Origin: Bradyrhizobium sp. BRP22
Lineage (GTDB): Bacteria; Pseudomonadota; Alphaproteobacteria; Rhizobiales; Xanthobacteraceae
NCBI RefSeq assembly: GCF_020194175.1
Contig: NZ_JADYVX010000010.1
Span: forward strand, 124,001 to 188,000
Direction of reading: 5' to 3'
Length of the DNA: 64,000 nt
Under the pieces are notes generated by a model. It saw only the letters and a list, made by a program, of their open reading frames with translations. It had not been told where the DNA came from and made no database searches. The translations under genes and the position numbers were made by a program. Shown piece after piece: positions 1-8,726 of the stretch (positions within the stretch are counted from its first letter, which is position 1; each line of letters opens with the position of its first letter).

Positions 1-1749
1 CATGCCCATACCTTGCTCCTTGGTCGTGAAGAACGGCTCGAAGATATCCTTCAGATGATCATCGGCGATGCCCGGACCTGCATCGCTGACCAGGATTTCG
101 GCTTGTTCGTCAGATCTGGCCGTTGCGACGACGACCTCTCGCTTCTCGGATTGCACGTCGGATACGGCATCGATCGCGTTCATGATGAGGTTGAGAACAA
201 CCTGCTGAAGTTGAACGGTATCGCCCTTGGCCCGCAGCGTCATTGGAGCCGGCACAAACTTCAACCCCACGGCGCGGCCTTCGGCCAAAGGCGACACGAT
301 GCCGACGGCTCCCGCAATGGTCTCGTTGAGGTCAATCTCGGTAACTTCAGTCGGCACCTTTCTGAGCATGCTGCGAAGGCGACAGATCACCTCGCTCGCC
401 CGCTGGTCATCACGTCTGATATCAGCCAGAATTTCCCGTATTTCCTCGAGATCGGGCGACACCGATTTCAGCATCAGTTCCGCCGTTTCAGTATTCGTGA
501 GAATGGATCCGAGCGGCTGATTCAGCTCGTGCGCGATGGAGGCCGCCATTTCTCCGGCAGCCGAATAGCGGTTAACGCGCGCGAGCTCCGCCAAACGCTG
601 CCGCGATTCGACCTCAGCGAGGCGACGGCGACGACGCTCATGGAGCAATCCGCTGATCAAGGCAGCCTGCACGAGGATCACGCTCGCAATCAGCGCGACC
701 TGCCATCGATATTTTTCCCAGAATGTCGGCTCGCGAAACAGAATTTCGCTTCCCGCGGGCAGATTGCTCTCGCTGATGCCCCAGCGCTGTAACCCGCGCC
801 AGTCGTATTTCGGAGGTGCAAACCCGATCGGTTCGATCTTGATGTTGGCAGGCCTCTCGCCACCAAGGATGCGGATCGCAGTATTGACGGCCTTCTCGCT
901 CGATGCGCCGATCGAATGCATCGGTCCGCCGACGGTGTCCTGGCCGAAAAAGGCTTCCTGGAACGAAAAGATCGGAGCGTTTGCAACAGCATGAAGGCCG
1001 CGCAATGCGAGATCGCCCTCATGGGCGACACCTGCGGCGTCGACCGACATCAGGCCCCAGAACAGAACGGTGTGCGGCGGAAGCGCCGTCGCCCGCTTCA
1101 GGATTTCCTCAAATGACAGATCCGCGTACCAGACGAATGCGACTCGGCTCTCGAAGGGCTTCGCCTCCCTCTTGGCTTCATCGAGCCAGAACTTCTCCAG
1201 GGGAGAAGCGCCGATGACGACGGCGATCGTTTTCGTGTCCGGCAGGACCTGAAGAATACTGCTGAAAAAGGCTGAGAAATCATTGTGGACTGAGATGACG
1301 GTGTCGTTGTCCGTAAGTTCGGCGCGGTTCACCAGCCGCTGTTCGACCGCCGCCAGCACCATGGGCGTATTGGGAAAAAGCTCCGCACGGTATCTCTGGA
1401 CGAAGCTGGCCGCAGGCGCCCCAATGCTTATCACAATGTCGGGCGCCACGTCCTGGTAGAGGGAGCGCAGATAATCGACGAACGGCGCTTCCCGGCCCGG
1501 ATTGTTGAACCGCGCCGTCAGTAGCGTCTGTTCCTGAAGGTCCAGTGGCCATGGCGATTGACGCTCAAGCTCCGCCCGGATAGTCCGGGCAAATTCGCTC
1601 CATGGCCGGAAGTCTCGCCCGAAGGAATGGAGCAGCAGCACGCGCTTGGGTTCGCCGCGTGGTGCGGCGCCGCTTGCCGGCTCCGGCAGGATGACGGACA
1701 AGACCAGCAAGCAGGCGCAGAGCCACGTGGCTACGACCGGCCTGCTCAT
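1..1749 (-). CDS. Sensor histidine kinase with periplasmic ABC-binding-protein-like sensor region (3' part outside window)
   Basis: The gene reads leftward and leaves the window, so the last part of the ATPase domain is missing; 583 codons are visible. It starts with a signal sequence (about residues 1-28), followed by a periplasmic region of the kind related to sugar-type ABC binding proteins (for example VLLLHSFGRDFRPW), one membrane helix near residues 347-367, then a HisKA domain with SIAHELNQPLGS and the phospho-accepting His near residue 407. An N-box (NLIMNAIDAV) and a G1 box (DAGPGIADDH) follow. ATG 1749 was chosen because the signal peptide begins there; an in-frame ATG at 1782 is possible. 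Such kinases usually pair with FixJ/NarL-type regulators; the two regulators at 6.0-7.2 kb are candidate partners, but this is inference. Confidence 0.88.
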   Translation of the reverse strand, partial: MSRPVVATWLCACLLVLSVILPEPASGAAPRGEPKRVLLLHSFGRDFRPWSEFARTIRAELERQSPWPLDLQEQTLLTARFNNPGREAPFVDYLRSLYQDVAPDIVISIGAPAASFVQRYRAELFPNTPMVLAAVEQRLVNRAELTDNDTVISVHNDFSAFFSSILQVLPDTKTIAVVIGASPLEKFWLDEAKREAKPFESRVAFVWYADLSFEEILKRATALPPHTVLFWGLMSVDAAGVAHEGDLALRGLHAVANAPIFSFQEAFFGQDTVGGPMHSIGASSEKAVNTAIRILGGERPANIKIEPIGFAPPKYDWRGLQRWGISESNLPAGSEILFREPTFWEKYRWQVALIASVILVQAALISGLLHERRRRRLAEVESRQRLAELARVNRYSAAGEMAASIAHELNQPLGSILTNTETAELMLKSVSPDLEEIREILADIRRDDQRASEVICRLRSMLRKVPTEVTEIDLNETIAGAVGIVSPLAEGRAVGLKFVPAPMTLRAKGDTVQLQQVVLNLIMNAIDAVSDVQSEKREVVVATARSDEQAEILVSDAGPGIADDHLKDIFEPFFTTKEQGMGM

Positions 1750-2055
1750 GTTGGGCACACCAATGGGGGCATGTCCGCCCATCCCGTTTCCCGCGGCAGT
1801 CTCAGACGTCCGAACTTCGCATCTCAAGTTCGGTAATTCTAGCGCGAATTGCACTACAGCCAACGGCTTACTGCGCCGGGCGACGGCTTCGTGACCCCGG
1901 CCGTAGGCATCCACGGGCTGTACGCAAGAGGATTCGGCTTTGCCGCGCCGCCTTCTCCGTTGCAGCATCAGGCCGGATTGCGCGGGATGAAGTTTGTTGC
2001 TGATCGATACTGAGCGGACCGGGCCGCGTATCGGCGCGGCCCCTCTGCTGTGCGA
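1750..2055. other. Intergenic stretch without recognised gene
   Basis: About 300 bases between the 5' end of the histidine kinase gene and the stop of the exported protein gene. I see no convincing open frame, tRNA or strong terminator. It presumably carries the kinase promoter. Confidence 0.4.
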
Positions 2056-2484
2056 TCATTTCAATCGTATGGTGACGCCACCGACGGCGGCCGACACTTC
2101 GGCTCCAATCTTCGGTCCGCTGAGCTGCAGGATCACGCCATTGTTGTTTCTCAGCTGAACGCCTCCGGCGCCGCCGGCGATGGCGCCACCGGCACCGACC
2201 GCGCCGTAGCTGCCTTCGATGGACTCCGGCCCCCGCAGATTCAGCGCACGCCCGACCAGCTTCGTGGTCGAGGCTCCGATCGTAAAGCCGACGCTCATGC
2301 CGGAGACGGTGAATGGGTAGCGCTTGCCGCGGAGTAGCAGCACGCCCTCGCCGCCGCCGACGCCGAGGACGAAGCCGCCCTTAGTGAAGACGACAGCAAC
2401 CTGGCCGGTCTCTGCCCACGACGGCGTAGTCAGTCCTGCACACCCCAGCAGTGCCAGCAGCGCAATCCCCCCAACGTGTCTCAT
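2056..2484 (-). CDS. Exported glycine-rich protein of unknown function
   Basis: A 142-residue protein with an N-terminal hydrophobic segment ending in LLGCAG, which could be a lipoprotein signal or an ordinary signal peptide with cleavage at SWA-ET. The mature part is rich in Gly, Val and Ala with repeated GG motifs (KGGFVLGVGGGEGVLL, AVGAGGAIAGGAGGV) and alternating hydrophobic residues that suggest beta strands. It resembles small exported YSC84/DUF1134-like proteins in style, but I do not recognise a family. ATG 2484 was chosen over the upstream in-frame ATG 2511 because a GGAGG lies 6 bases before it. A FixK-type box (2597-2610) is upstream, so low-oxygen control is likely. Confidence 0.75.
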   Translation of the reverse strand: MRHVGGIALLALLGCAGLTTPSWAETGQVAVVFTKGGFVLGVGGGEGVLLLRGKRYPFTVSGMSVGFTIGASTTKLVGRALNLRGPESIEGSYGAVGAGGAIAGGAGGVQLRNNNGVILQLSGPKIGAEVSAAVGGVTIRLK

Positions 2485-2596
2485 GATTTGCCTCCAAGAG
2501 CATTTTGCCAAGCCTGCTTCACGCGTTAGACGCGCTCGAACGCGGGTCTCTCCCGATCGTCGCGAACGACACTGGATGGCTCGCTCCGTCGTTCAC

Positions 2597-2610
2597 TTGA
2601 TCCAAGTCAA
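2597..2610. promoter_or_regulatory. FNR/FixK-type box
   Basis: TTGATCCAAGTCAA, one mismatch from the TTGAT-N4-ATCAA consensus of FNR/FixK proteins. Its centre is about 119 bases upstream of the exported protein start at 2484 and faces the stop of the SulP gene, so it most likely serves the gene at 2056-2484. Confidence 0.7.
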
Positions 2611-2636
2611 TGCCGCGTTAACTCGCGGCGAAGTCA

Positions 2637-4343
2637 TCAGGCACCCGATCGCCCTCCGAACTTGCCTTCGCCAAGCACGCTGTCGACCGTCCGCATCCAG
2701 TCGTGGCTATCGGTCTTTTCCGCCAGCCCGTCTGCCTGCAACAGGTCGCGCAGTTGGCCATGAGCGCCAACGATGCAGAACGCCACACCACGGGTTGCGA
2801 GCTCACCATGCAGATCATGCAACATGCGCGCCCCCGCCAGATCGATGAAGGGCGATGCAGAGAGATCGCAGACGGCCAGCTTGATATCCGACGATTTTCC
2901 AAGCGCGGCCAAAACTGCGCCCAGGACCGTCTCGGCGTTGATGTAGAGCAGCGAGGCTTCCGGACGGAATGCAATGACGCCGACCAGCGGCTCTACCCCA
3001 TGGTGCCTGGCGCTATCCGAATAACGGCCGGTTCCGGGGAGCCGTCCGAGGAACGCCACGTTCGGCTGCGACGCGCGCGCAAGCAGCAGGAAGATGGATG
3101 CGAGCGCCGCGAGGAGGACGCCCTGCAGGATTCCAAGGAGCAGCACGGACGCAAGGGCGATCACGGCCGCATAGAAATCGATCCGGCTGATTTTCCACAT
3201 GCGCAGCAGTGCGGGGATGTCGACCAGCCTGTACACTGCGGCGAGAACGATGGCAGCCAACACGGCCTTAGGAAGATTTGTCAGCAATCCCGTGAAGAAC
3301 AGCAGGCATAGCGCCAGCGTGATCGAACAGAACACCAGCGCCAGCGGCGTGCGGGCTCCGGCTGCGTCATTCACGGCGGATTGCGACAGGCCTCCGGCAA
3401 CGGGATAGCCATGGCTGAGCGCAACCGCGAGGTTGGCGGCACCCAGTCCCAGAAACTCCTGTCGGACATCGAGGCCGTAGCCATGCTTGGCCGCAAAGCT
3501 CCGCGCCGCGGAAACACCCTCGACATAGGCAAGCAACAGACAGCCGGCCGCGATCGGAAACAGGTCTGCCGGCTCCGACAGCCCGAATGACGGCATGGCA
3601 AACGCCGGCAGCCCTTGGGGGATCGCTCCCGTGATCGGCACGCCCAGCGCCGGCAGGCCAAACATCGAAGCGAACAGAATCGATAGCGCGACCACGGCGA
3701 GTCCAACCGGCTTGCCCGACAGAAGGCGCTCGCCGCTCAGCAACAGCAGCAGCGAGGCGAGTCCGATCGTCAGAACCAGCCAGTTGACCTCCCCGAGTTG
3801 CCCGGCAAGCCGAACAGCCCGGTCAAAGAAGTTGTGACCGCCCCCTGCAACGCCGAATAAGCTCGGCAGCTGGGTCATCATGATCGTCAGCCCCGCGCCC
3901 GCCTTGAATCCGACCAGAATGCTGTCGCTGATCAGGCGCACCAGAAGGCTGAGCTTGAACAGCCAGGCGATCAGGCAGAGCAGCGCCACCGCGCAGGCCA
4001 CCAGGCTCGCGATCTCGGCGTAACGCGCCGGATCGCCTGCGGCCAAAGCTCCGACCGAGCCGGCGATCATGAGCGAAATCGCGGACGTCGGACCAACCGC
4101 GAGCTGGCGCGAGGAGCCGAGCAGCGCGTAACCGATGCCGCCGAGCAGATAGCCGTAGATTCCGACATGCGGCGGCAGTCCGGCGAGCGTCGCATAGGCG
4201 AGCGACACCGGTATCGCGTAGGCGGCGAGCGTGATTCCCGCGACGGCGTCCGAGGACAGGAAGGAAGACCGATAGTTGGCGAGCCACTCCATCGGCGGAA
4301 AGAGCCGCATCCATCTTGATTGCTGAAAAGACGATAGCTTCAT
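2637..4343 (-). CDS. SulP family anion transporter with STAS domain
   Basis: A 568-residue inner-membrane protein of the SulP/SLC26 family. The N-terminal 400 residues hold the transport domain with many hydrophobic helices and the family sequence YAIPVSLAYATLAGLPPHVG near the start; residues about 440-560 form a cytoplasmic STAS domain (SDIKLAVCDLSASPFIDLAG). Substrate could be sulfate, bicarbonate or dicarboxylate; the sequence does not decide. ATG 4343 is preferred because the family core begins shortly after it; the frame is open further upstream to 4496. It is divergent from the exported hydrolase gene, and a perfect FixK-type box (4429-4442) lies between them. Confidence 0.88.
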   Translation of the reverse strand: MKLSSFQQSRWMRLFPPMEWLANYRSSFLSSDAVAGITLAAYAIPVSLAYATLAGLPPHVGIYGYLLGGIGYALLGSSRQLAVGPTSAISLMIAGSVGALAAGDPARYAEIASLVACAVALLCLIAWLFKLSLLVRLISDSILVGFKAGAGLTIMMTQLPSLFGVAGGGHNFFDRAVRLAGQLGEVNWLVLTIGLASLLLLLSGERLLSGKPVGLAVVALSILFASMFGLPALGVPITGAIPQGLPAFAMPSFGLSEPADLFPIAAGCLLLAYVEGVSAARSFAAKHGYGLDVRQEFLGLGAANLAVALSHGYPVAGGLSQSAVNDAAGARTPLALVFCSITLALCLLFFTGLLTNLPKAVLAAIVLAAVYRLVDIPALLRMWKISRIDFYAAVIALASVLLLGILQGVLLAALASIFLLLARASQPNVAFLGRLPGTGRYSDSARHHGVEPLVGVIAFRPEASLLYINAETVLGAVLAALGKSSDIKLAVCDLSASPFIDLAGARMLHDLHGELATRGVAFCIVGAHGQLRDLLQADGLAEKTDSHDWMRTVDSVLGEGKFGGRSGA

Positions 4344-4428
4344 GTCAACTGGGCCACTACGCGAGATTCGAGAGTATTGTGCCGTCGCCGAACTCCTCCG
4401 ATGAACGGCGGCCTGCAGCAGACTGGAA

Positions 4429-4442
4429 TTGATCTGGATCAA
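4429..4442. promoter_or_regulatory. FNR/FixK-type box between divergent genes
   Basis: TTGATCTGGATCAA fits the FixK/FNR consensus with no half-site mismatch. Its centre lies about 61 bases before the hydrolase start (4497) and about 92 bases before the SulP start (4343). The distance suits activation of the hydrolase gene with a short leader; it may also serve sulP. Confidence 0.78.
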
Positions 4443-4496
4443 GCGTCGCTCCGGATTCGATCCGTCGAATCGCCTCGTAACAGCGGGGACTGTCAT

Positions 4497-5384
4497 ATGG
4501 GTCAGGCTTGCTTACGATTCGCGACGACAGTGCTGTTCGTTCTCCTCAGCCAGGTCGCGCCGGCGCGCCCAGACGATCAGCGTTCTGCCGTGCGCATTCA
4601 GGAGGAAGTCTGGGCGTTGCCTCTCATCCTGCCGACCATCGCTTACGTCGTACGTCCGGTCGGCAATGGCCCCTTCCCGCTTGCGATCATGAACCATGGG
4701 GTGTCACCTGACCCCGTGCAGCGCAGCTTCTTCCCGCTGGTCGAATTCCGCGACGCGGCCATGTGGTTCGCGCGGCGCGGCTACTTCGTGGTGGTCCCGG
4801 TTGGATCTGGCTACGGCGCCTCGGCCATCGACATACCCGAGCGCGGGCTCTACGGGCCGTTCTTTTCCAAGATCGGCAGTTGCGCCAATCCGAACTTCCG
4901 CGATGCAGGCATGGCTGTTGCACAGCTCAACCTCTGGATCATCGACTACATGGCTGCCGAGAGGAAGATCCTGCCAAAGGACGCCATCGTGGTCGGTCAG
5001 TCCGCGGGTGGTTGGGCGTCGATTGCGCTTTCAAGCCTAAACCCGGCGCCAGTCAGGGCCATTATCACGTTTGCGGCCGGGCGCGGCGGCCGCGTCGGCG
5101 GCAAGCCGAACAACAATTGCGCGCCGGATCGACTGATCGACGCCACCGCTGAATTCGGCCGCACTTCGCGCGTGCCGATGCTCTGGATCTACATCGAAAA
5201 CGACACGTTTTTCGGCCCCGCCCTATCGAAACGGATGCACGAAGCCTTCACCGCAGCGGGAGGTAACGCCGAATACCATCTTCTTCCGCCGTTCGGCGAC
5301 GATGGACATTTCCTGGTCGGCTCCGCGGACGCCATCCCGGTCTGGGCGCCGCTGGTCGGCGCGTTCCTGGACAGGCACAAATAG
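4497..5384 (+). CDS. Exported alpha/beta hydrolase, dienelactone hydrolase-like
   Basis: A 295-residue protein with a signal peptide (about residues 1-24, ending VAPARP) and an alpha/beta-hydrolase fold. The nucleophile elbow is VVGQSAGGWAS (GxSxG, nucleophilic Ser), a likely acid sits in IYIENDTFF and the catalytic His in DDGHFLVGS near the C-terminus, so a complete triad seems present. Family members hydrolyse esters or lactones; substrate unknown, action probably periplasmic. ATG 4497 is used because the signal peptide begins there, although the frame opens at 4377. It lies 31 bases before the IalB-like gene and probably forms an operon with it, behind the FixK-type box at 4429. Confidence 0.82.
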   Translation: MGQACLRFATTVLFVLLSQVAPARPDDQRSAVRIQEEVWALPLILPTIAYVVRPVGNGPFPLAIMNHGVSPDPVQRSFFPLVEFRDAAMWFARRGYFVVVPVGSGYGASAIDIPERGLYGPFFSKIGSCANPNFRDAGMAVAQLNLWIIDYMAAERKILPKDAIVVGQSAGGWASIALSSLNPAPVRAIITFAAGRGGRVGGKPNNNCAPDRLIDATAEFGRTSRVPMLWIYIENDTFFGPALSKRMHEAFTAAGGNAEYHLLPPFGDDGHFLVGSADAIPVWAPLVGAFLDRHK

Positions 5385-5415
5385 CGACGGTGACCGGGCG
5401 TCGAGGAGCACAGGC

Positions 5416-6024
5416 ATGACGATGCAGCCTCCCAGACTGTTACCGACCCCGTTCCTCGGCGTCACTTTAGCATTGTCATTGATAGTGTCAGCGGGCAGGC
5501 CCGCATGTGGACAACAGACTGCCCCGACCGGCGCGCAAAAGGGAGGCCCCGAAATTGCTTTTCGCGGCCAGCGTGAAGCGCGCGACATCAAATTTGGCGA
5601 ATGGCAGAAGGTCTGCTTCAAGCCTGGCGCCGCGAAGATGGTCTGCCGCACCACGCTCAGCGGCACCTTCAATACCGGCCAGACCGCGGTTCGCGTCTAT
5701 CTGACCGAGCGCGAGGATAGCGAGGGCGCGCGGCTACAGCTTTTCCTGCCGGTCGGCCTCTACCTGCCGGCCGGCGCCACTCTCGCCGTTGATCAAGGAG
5801 CAACCTACCGAGTTCCGTTCACGTGGTGCCTCACCAACACCTGCATTGCGGGCGACCTCGCCGACCCGAACCTGCTGCGCGATATGGACTCTGGCCAGAC
5901 GCTCGCCCTGCGGGTGGTCGATACCAACTTGCTGTCGGTGAGGACGCTACTCCCACTCGATCAATTTGCGACAGCGCGCAAAGGCAGACCTGCGCGCATT
6001 TTCGAACAGGATATCGACGAGTGA
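5416..6024 (+). CDS. Invasion-associated locus B (IalB) family protein
   Basis: A 202-residue exported protein. The N-terminus has a signal peptide ending near GRPACGQQ, followed by the IalB core: FGEWQKVCFKPG, a VCRTTLSG cysteine segment, then FTWCLTNTCIAGDL. The conserved cysteines probably form disulfides in the periplasm. IalB-like proteins are widespread in Rhizobiales; a molecular function outside Bartonella is not known. The start ATG 5416 has GAGGAG about 8 bases upstream. It follows the alpha/beta hydrolase gene closely and likely shares its low-oxygen promoter. Confidence 0.85.
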   Translation: MTMQPPRLLPTPFLGVTLALSLIVSAGRPACGQQTAPTGAQKGGPEIAFRGQREARDIKFGEWQKVCFKPGAAKMVCRTTLSGTFNTGQTAVRVYLTEREDSEGARLQLFLPVGLYLPAGATLAVDQGATYRVPFTWCLTNTCIAGDLADPNLLRDMDSGQTLALRVVDTNLLSVRTLLPLDQFATARKGRPARIFEQDIDE

Positions 6025-6040
6025 AAAGGGACAAGTTCAG

Positions 6041-6427
6041 CTAGCCAATCGCAGCGGCCATTTTCTCGATCGGATCGATGAGTGACTTCGCCGTGAACGG
6101 TTTGGTGAGATAAGCAACGCATCCAGACTTCGCTGCAGCCGTACGGTTCGCGCTGCTGTCGTTACCGGTGATATAGATGACCGGCAGCCCGATGCCCTTG
6201 TCCACAAGCTGGCGACGCAGATCAATGCCGGATTGACCATCCAGATTGATATCCAGAACAATGCAGAAGGCACTCCCGAAATCGGCATGGCCAAGCAGAG
6301 CGCTGGCGGACTCGAACAACGTGGTATCAAAGCCGTGTTGTCTCAGCAGGCGCTTAAGGCTCCTGAGCATGGATCGGTCGTCATCTACGACCAAAACAGA
6401 TCTTGGATTCGACAAGGTTCGCTTCAA
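6041..6427 (-). CDS. Single-domain response regulator (CheY/FixJ-receiver-like)
   Basis: A 128-residue receiver domain without an output domain. The acidic pocket (VLVVDDD), phospho-acceptor Asp (IVLDINLDG), Thr/Ser (ITGND) and Lys (LTKPF) are all present, so phosphorylation is expected. The likely start is TTG 6427; no in-frame ATG occurs before the conserved VLVVDDD and the ribosome site is weak, so the start is uncertain. It lies next to a FixJ-type regulator on the same strand and may act in a phosphorelay with it and a kinase such as the one at 1-1749. It is convergent with the IalB gene. Confidence 0.82.
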   Translation of the reverse strand: MKRTLSNPRSVLVVDDDRSMLRSLKRLLRQHGFDTTLFESASALLGHADFGSAFCIVLDINLDGQSGIDLRRQLVDKGIGLPVIYITGNDSSANRTAAAKSGCVAYLTKPFTAKSLIDPIEKMAAAIG

Positions 6428-6595
6428 CTGTTCGAGGATGTCTTCGGCTGCCGTCTACTGGGGTCGGTCGCCTGACCGCGAGCCGAGAACTCGGTTGATT
6501 TCGCACCCTCGGGTACGCTCTGTCATTAAGGTGTGATATTGTCCGTTCGTACAGGGTTATGACGGAACCGGACTGCCTTTGCGCGTTTTTCCCGT

Positions 6596-7228
6596 CTAAC
6601 GTCCCGCGTCATTCCTTGAGTCGAGTACGCCGAGCCGCTCCGCGATCGAGACCAGTTCGGCGAGCGACTGCACCTGCATCTTCTCCATCACCCGGTGGCG
6701 ATGCGCCTTTATTGTGCGCTCGGTTGTTCCCAATTGATGGGCGACCTGCTTGTTGATCTTGCCGCGTACGATCAAATCGAACACCTGTCGCTCGCGCGGC
6801 GTCAGCGTCGCAAGGAGGGAGCGATGGGAGTCGAGCCGGCTCCGCTGGCTGCGCGCTGCCCCGTGACGCGCAATGGCGCGCTCGATGGCATCGATCAACT
6901 GTTCCGAAGATACCGGTTTGGTAAGAAAATCCTCAGCGCCGGCCTTGATCGTCCGCACGGTCGTCGCAGTGTCGGCGTACCCGGTGAGGAATACGATCGG
7001 CAGCGTCGAACCGAGTTCGCTGAGACGGTTCTGCAGTTCGGGACCACTCAGATCGGGTATTCGCACGTCGAGCAGGATGCATCCCAGCCGCCCATTGTCT
7101 GGCAGGCGATCAAGTAATTGCTGAGCGGATGGATAGGTTGCGACGTCATAGCCGGCGAGCTTCAGACGCCGCTCAATGGCTGTTCGAAATGACGCATCGT
7201 CATCGACGACGTGAACGAGGCCAGGCAA
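6596..7228 (-). CDS. FixJ-type response regulator with LuxR helix-turn-helix
   Basis: About 210 residues: receiver domain (VHVVDDDASF at the N-terminus, CILLDVRIPD phospho-acceptor, FLTGYAD, LTKPV) followed by a linker and a LuxR/FixJ-type DNA-binding domain (LATLTPRERQVFDLIVRGK, then TTERTIKAHRHRVMEK). TTG 7228 is proposed as start because GGAGGGAGA stands just before it and it lies six codons before VDDD; the frame is open upstream to 7330. In this bacterial group FixJ-like proteins activate fixK genes, and a fixK-like gene begins 200 bases away on the opposite strand, so a local cascade is plausible. Confidence 0.87.
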   Translation of the reverse strand: MPGLVHVVDDDASFRTAIERRLKLAGYDVATYPSAQQLLDRLPDNGRLGCILLDVRIPDLSGPELQNRLSELGSTLPIVFLTGYADTATTVRTIKAGAEDFLTKPVSSEQLIDAIERAIARHGAARSQRSRLDSHRSLLATLTPRERQVFDLIVRGKINKQVAHQLGTTERTIKAHRHRVMEKMQVQSLAELVSIAERLGVLDSRNDAGR

Positions 7229-7429
7229 CTTATCTCCCTCCAAGGCGGCACTCGCCACACCGCGACGGGTAGTCCGCCGATCTGGAGGCAATTGCCTAGT
7301 TGTCCCATAGTACAATGGTCCTGGGAACAATGATTAGGAATCCTGCCTTCAACTTCAGCGCGACTTTTTTGCAGCGCAATACTTCCAAAGACTGACGAAA
7401 ATCGTGACGTTCAGGTTAGGAGTTAGGCC

Positions 7430-8116
7430 ATGCTTTCCTACGTCAACACCGATCCGGCAGCTCCCCTACCCAATATGTTCGGCGCGTTCGGCATGACGAG
7501 CGCTTCGAACCCGATGATGACTTTAAACGAATTTTCTTACAAGAAAGGCACGGAGATATACGGGGAGAAAGAACCGGCGGCTTATATTTATCAGGTGAAG
7601 ACCGGTGCAGTGCGAAGCTACAAGCTGCTCACGGACGGGCGCCGCCAGATTGGCGCGTTTCACCTCGCTGGCGACATCTTCGGGCTGGAGAACGGCAGCG
7701 AGCATCGCTTCACGGCGGAGGCAATCGTCGACACAGCAGTCCGCCTGGTGAAGCGTAGCAGCCTGGAATTGGCGGCCCAGAGCGATGCCATGGTCGCCCG
7801 CAACCTGCTCAGCATGACCACGAACAACCTGCAGCACGCCGAGGATCACATGCTCCTGCTCGGTCGCAAGACGTCGCTTGAACGCGTCGTTGCCTTCCTG
7901 CTCGAAATGGACAAGCGCCTTACCGCAGCGAGCGTCATGACGCTACCGATGTGCCGCCGCGACATCGCCGATTATCTCGGCCTGACGCTGGAGACAGTCT
8001 CTCGCGCCCTGTCGCGGCTCCACCAGCTCGGTATTCTCGGATTCTTAGGCAATAACCAGCGTCAGATCGTGATCCTGGACCGGCTCCAACTGGCTAGCCT
8101 CGATCTGCGGGACTGA
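7430..8116 (+). CDS. fixK: Crp/Fnr family regulator, FixK2-like
   Basis: A 228-residue protein with an N-terminal cyclic-nucleotide-binding-like beta roll (EPAAYIYQVKTGAVRSYKLL, GDIFGLENG) and a C-terminal helix-turn-helix (CRRDIADYLGLTLETVSRALSRL) whose E..SR residues fit recognition of TTGAT half sites. The N-terminal cysteine cluster of FNR/FnrN proteins is absent, so it is FixK-type rather than a direct oxygen sensor. Cys175, in the DNA-binding domain, corresponds to the redox-sensitive Cys183 of Bradyrhizobium FixK2. ATG 7430 follows AGGAG. Eight matching boxes occur in the window, suggesting it controls its neighbourhood. Its 3' end overlaps the convergent channel gene by 23 bases. Confidence 0.88.
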   Translation: MLSYVNTDPAAPLPNMFGAFGMTSASNPMMTLNEFSYKKGTEIYGEKEPAAYIYQVKTGAVRSYKLLTDGRRQIGAFHLAGDIFGLENGSEHRFTAEAIVDTAVRLVKRSSLELAAQSDAMVARNLLSMTTNNLQHAEDHMLLLGRKTSLERVVAFLLEMDKRLTAASVMTLPMCRRDIADYLGLTLETVSRALSRLHQLGILGFLGNNQRQIVILDRLQLASLDLRD

Positions 8117-8558
8117 AAGGCTCTCCCGGCGCGGCGATCGTTGCAAGGTGCTCGTATGACCTGCGCAGCACCTCGAACAGCAGAGCTGTCGACCAGCCAA
8201 ACATCAAGATGCCGTTCATCGCGGTTATCGGTCCAGTCAGCCGCCACGCTTTCACAGGCGTGATGTCGCCATAACCAAGGGTCGTGTAGTTGACGAACGC
8301 GAAATACAGGACATCGGTTCCGGCGGGACCAGCGCCGACAATCGCATAGGCCAGTGCCCAGACCAAGACTTCAAGGGAATGAGCCAGCATCAGCATGGTC
8401 GCGGCAGTGACCATGACGCTCATCAGATGAAGCCTCGGCCAGTCGGTATGTCGTCGCGCGGCAACACGGACGATAGAGACCGCGGCTATGGTCGCCAGAG
8501 CGTGGATCATGATGGTGACTACGCTGACGATGGCGCTGACCAGGAATTGTAGCGCCAT
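8094..8558 (-). CDS. Small two-pore-helix potassium channel (ion_trans_2 type)
   Basis: A 154-residue membrane protein with helices near residues 5-30, 45-75 and 105-130. The segment NYTTLGYGDITP carries the K+ selectivity filter (TLGYGD) between the last two helices. No regulatory RCK domain is present, so it is a minimal channel subunit that should tetramerise in the inner membrane. It overlaps the 3' end of the fixK-like gene on the opposite strand. Confidence 0.83.
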   Translation of the reverse strand: MALQFLVSAIVSVVTIMIHALATIAAVSIVRVAARRHTDWPRLHLMSVMVTAATMLMLAHSLEVLVWALAYAIVGAGPAGTDVLYFAFVNYTTLGYGDITPVKAWRLTGPITAMNGILMFGWSTALLFEVLRRSYEHLATIAAPGEPFSPADRG

Positions 8559-8726
8559 CCGTCAGCCTCCAATCCGCAAAGCGCAAGGGCTCTTGTGAGT
8601 AAACACATTCGATGCGGCTTCCAAGGCCGAGCCGACTGTGCTCCTCGTCGTTCGATCAGCCTCCACCCAATCGTGGAAGAACTATCGTGCTGCCTAATGA
8701 ACGACCGCGCGGCCGCTACGACGCGC

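Noticed and set aside
13..792. 259-codon open frame on the plus strand at the window start
   Set aside because: It is antisense to the histidine kinase gene, whose H-box, N-box and G1 motifs are all in order on the minus strand.
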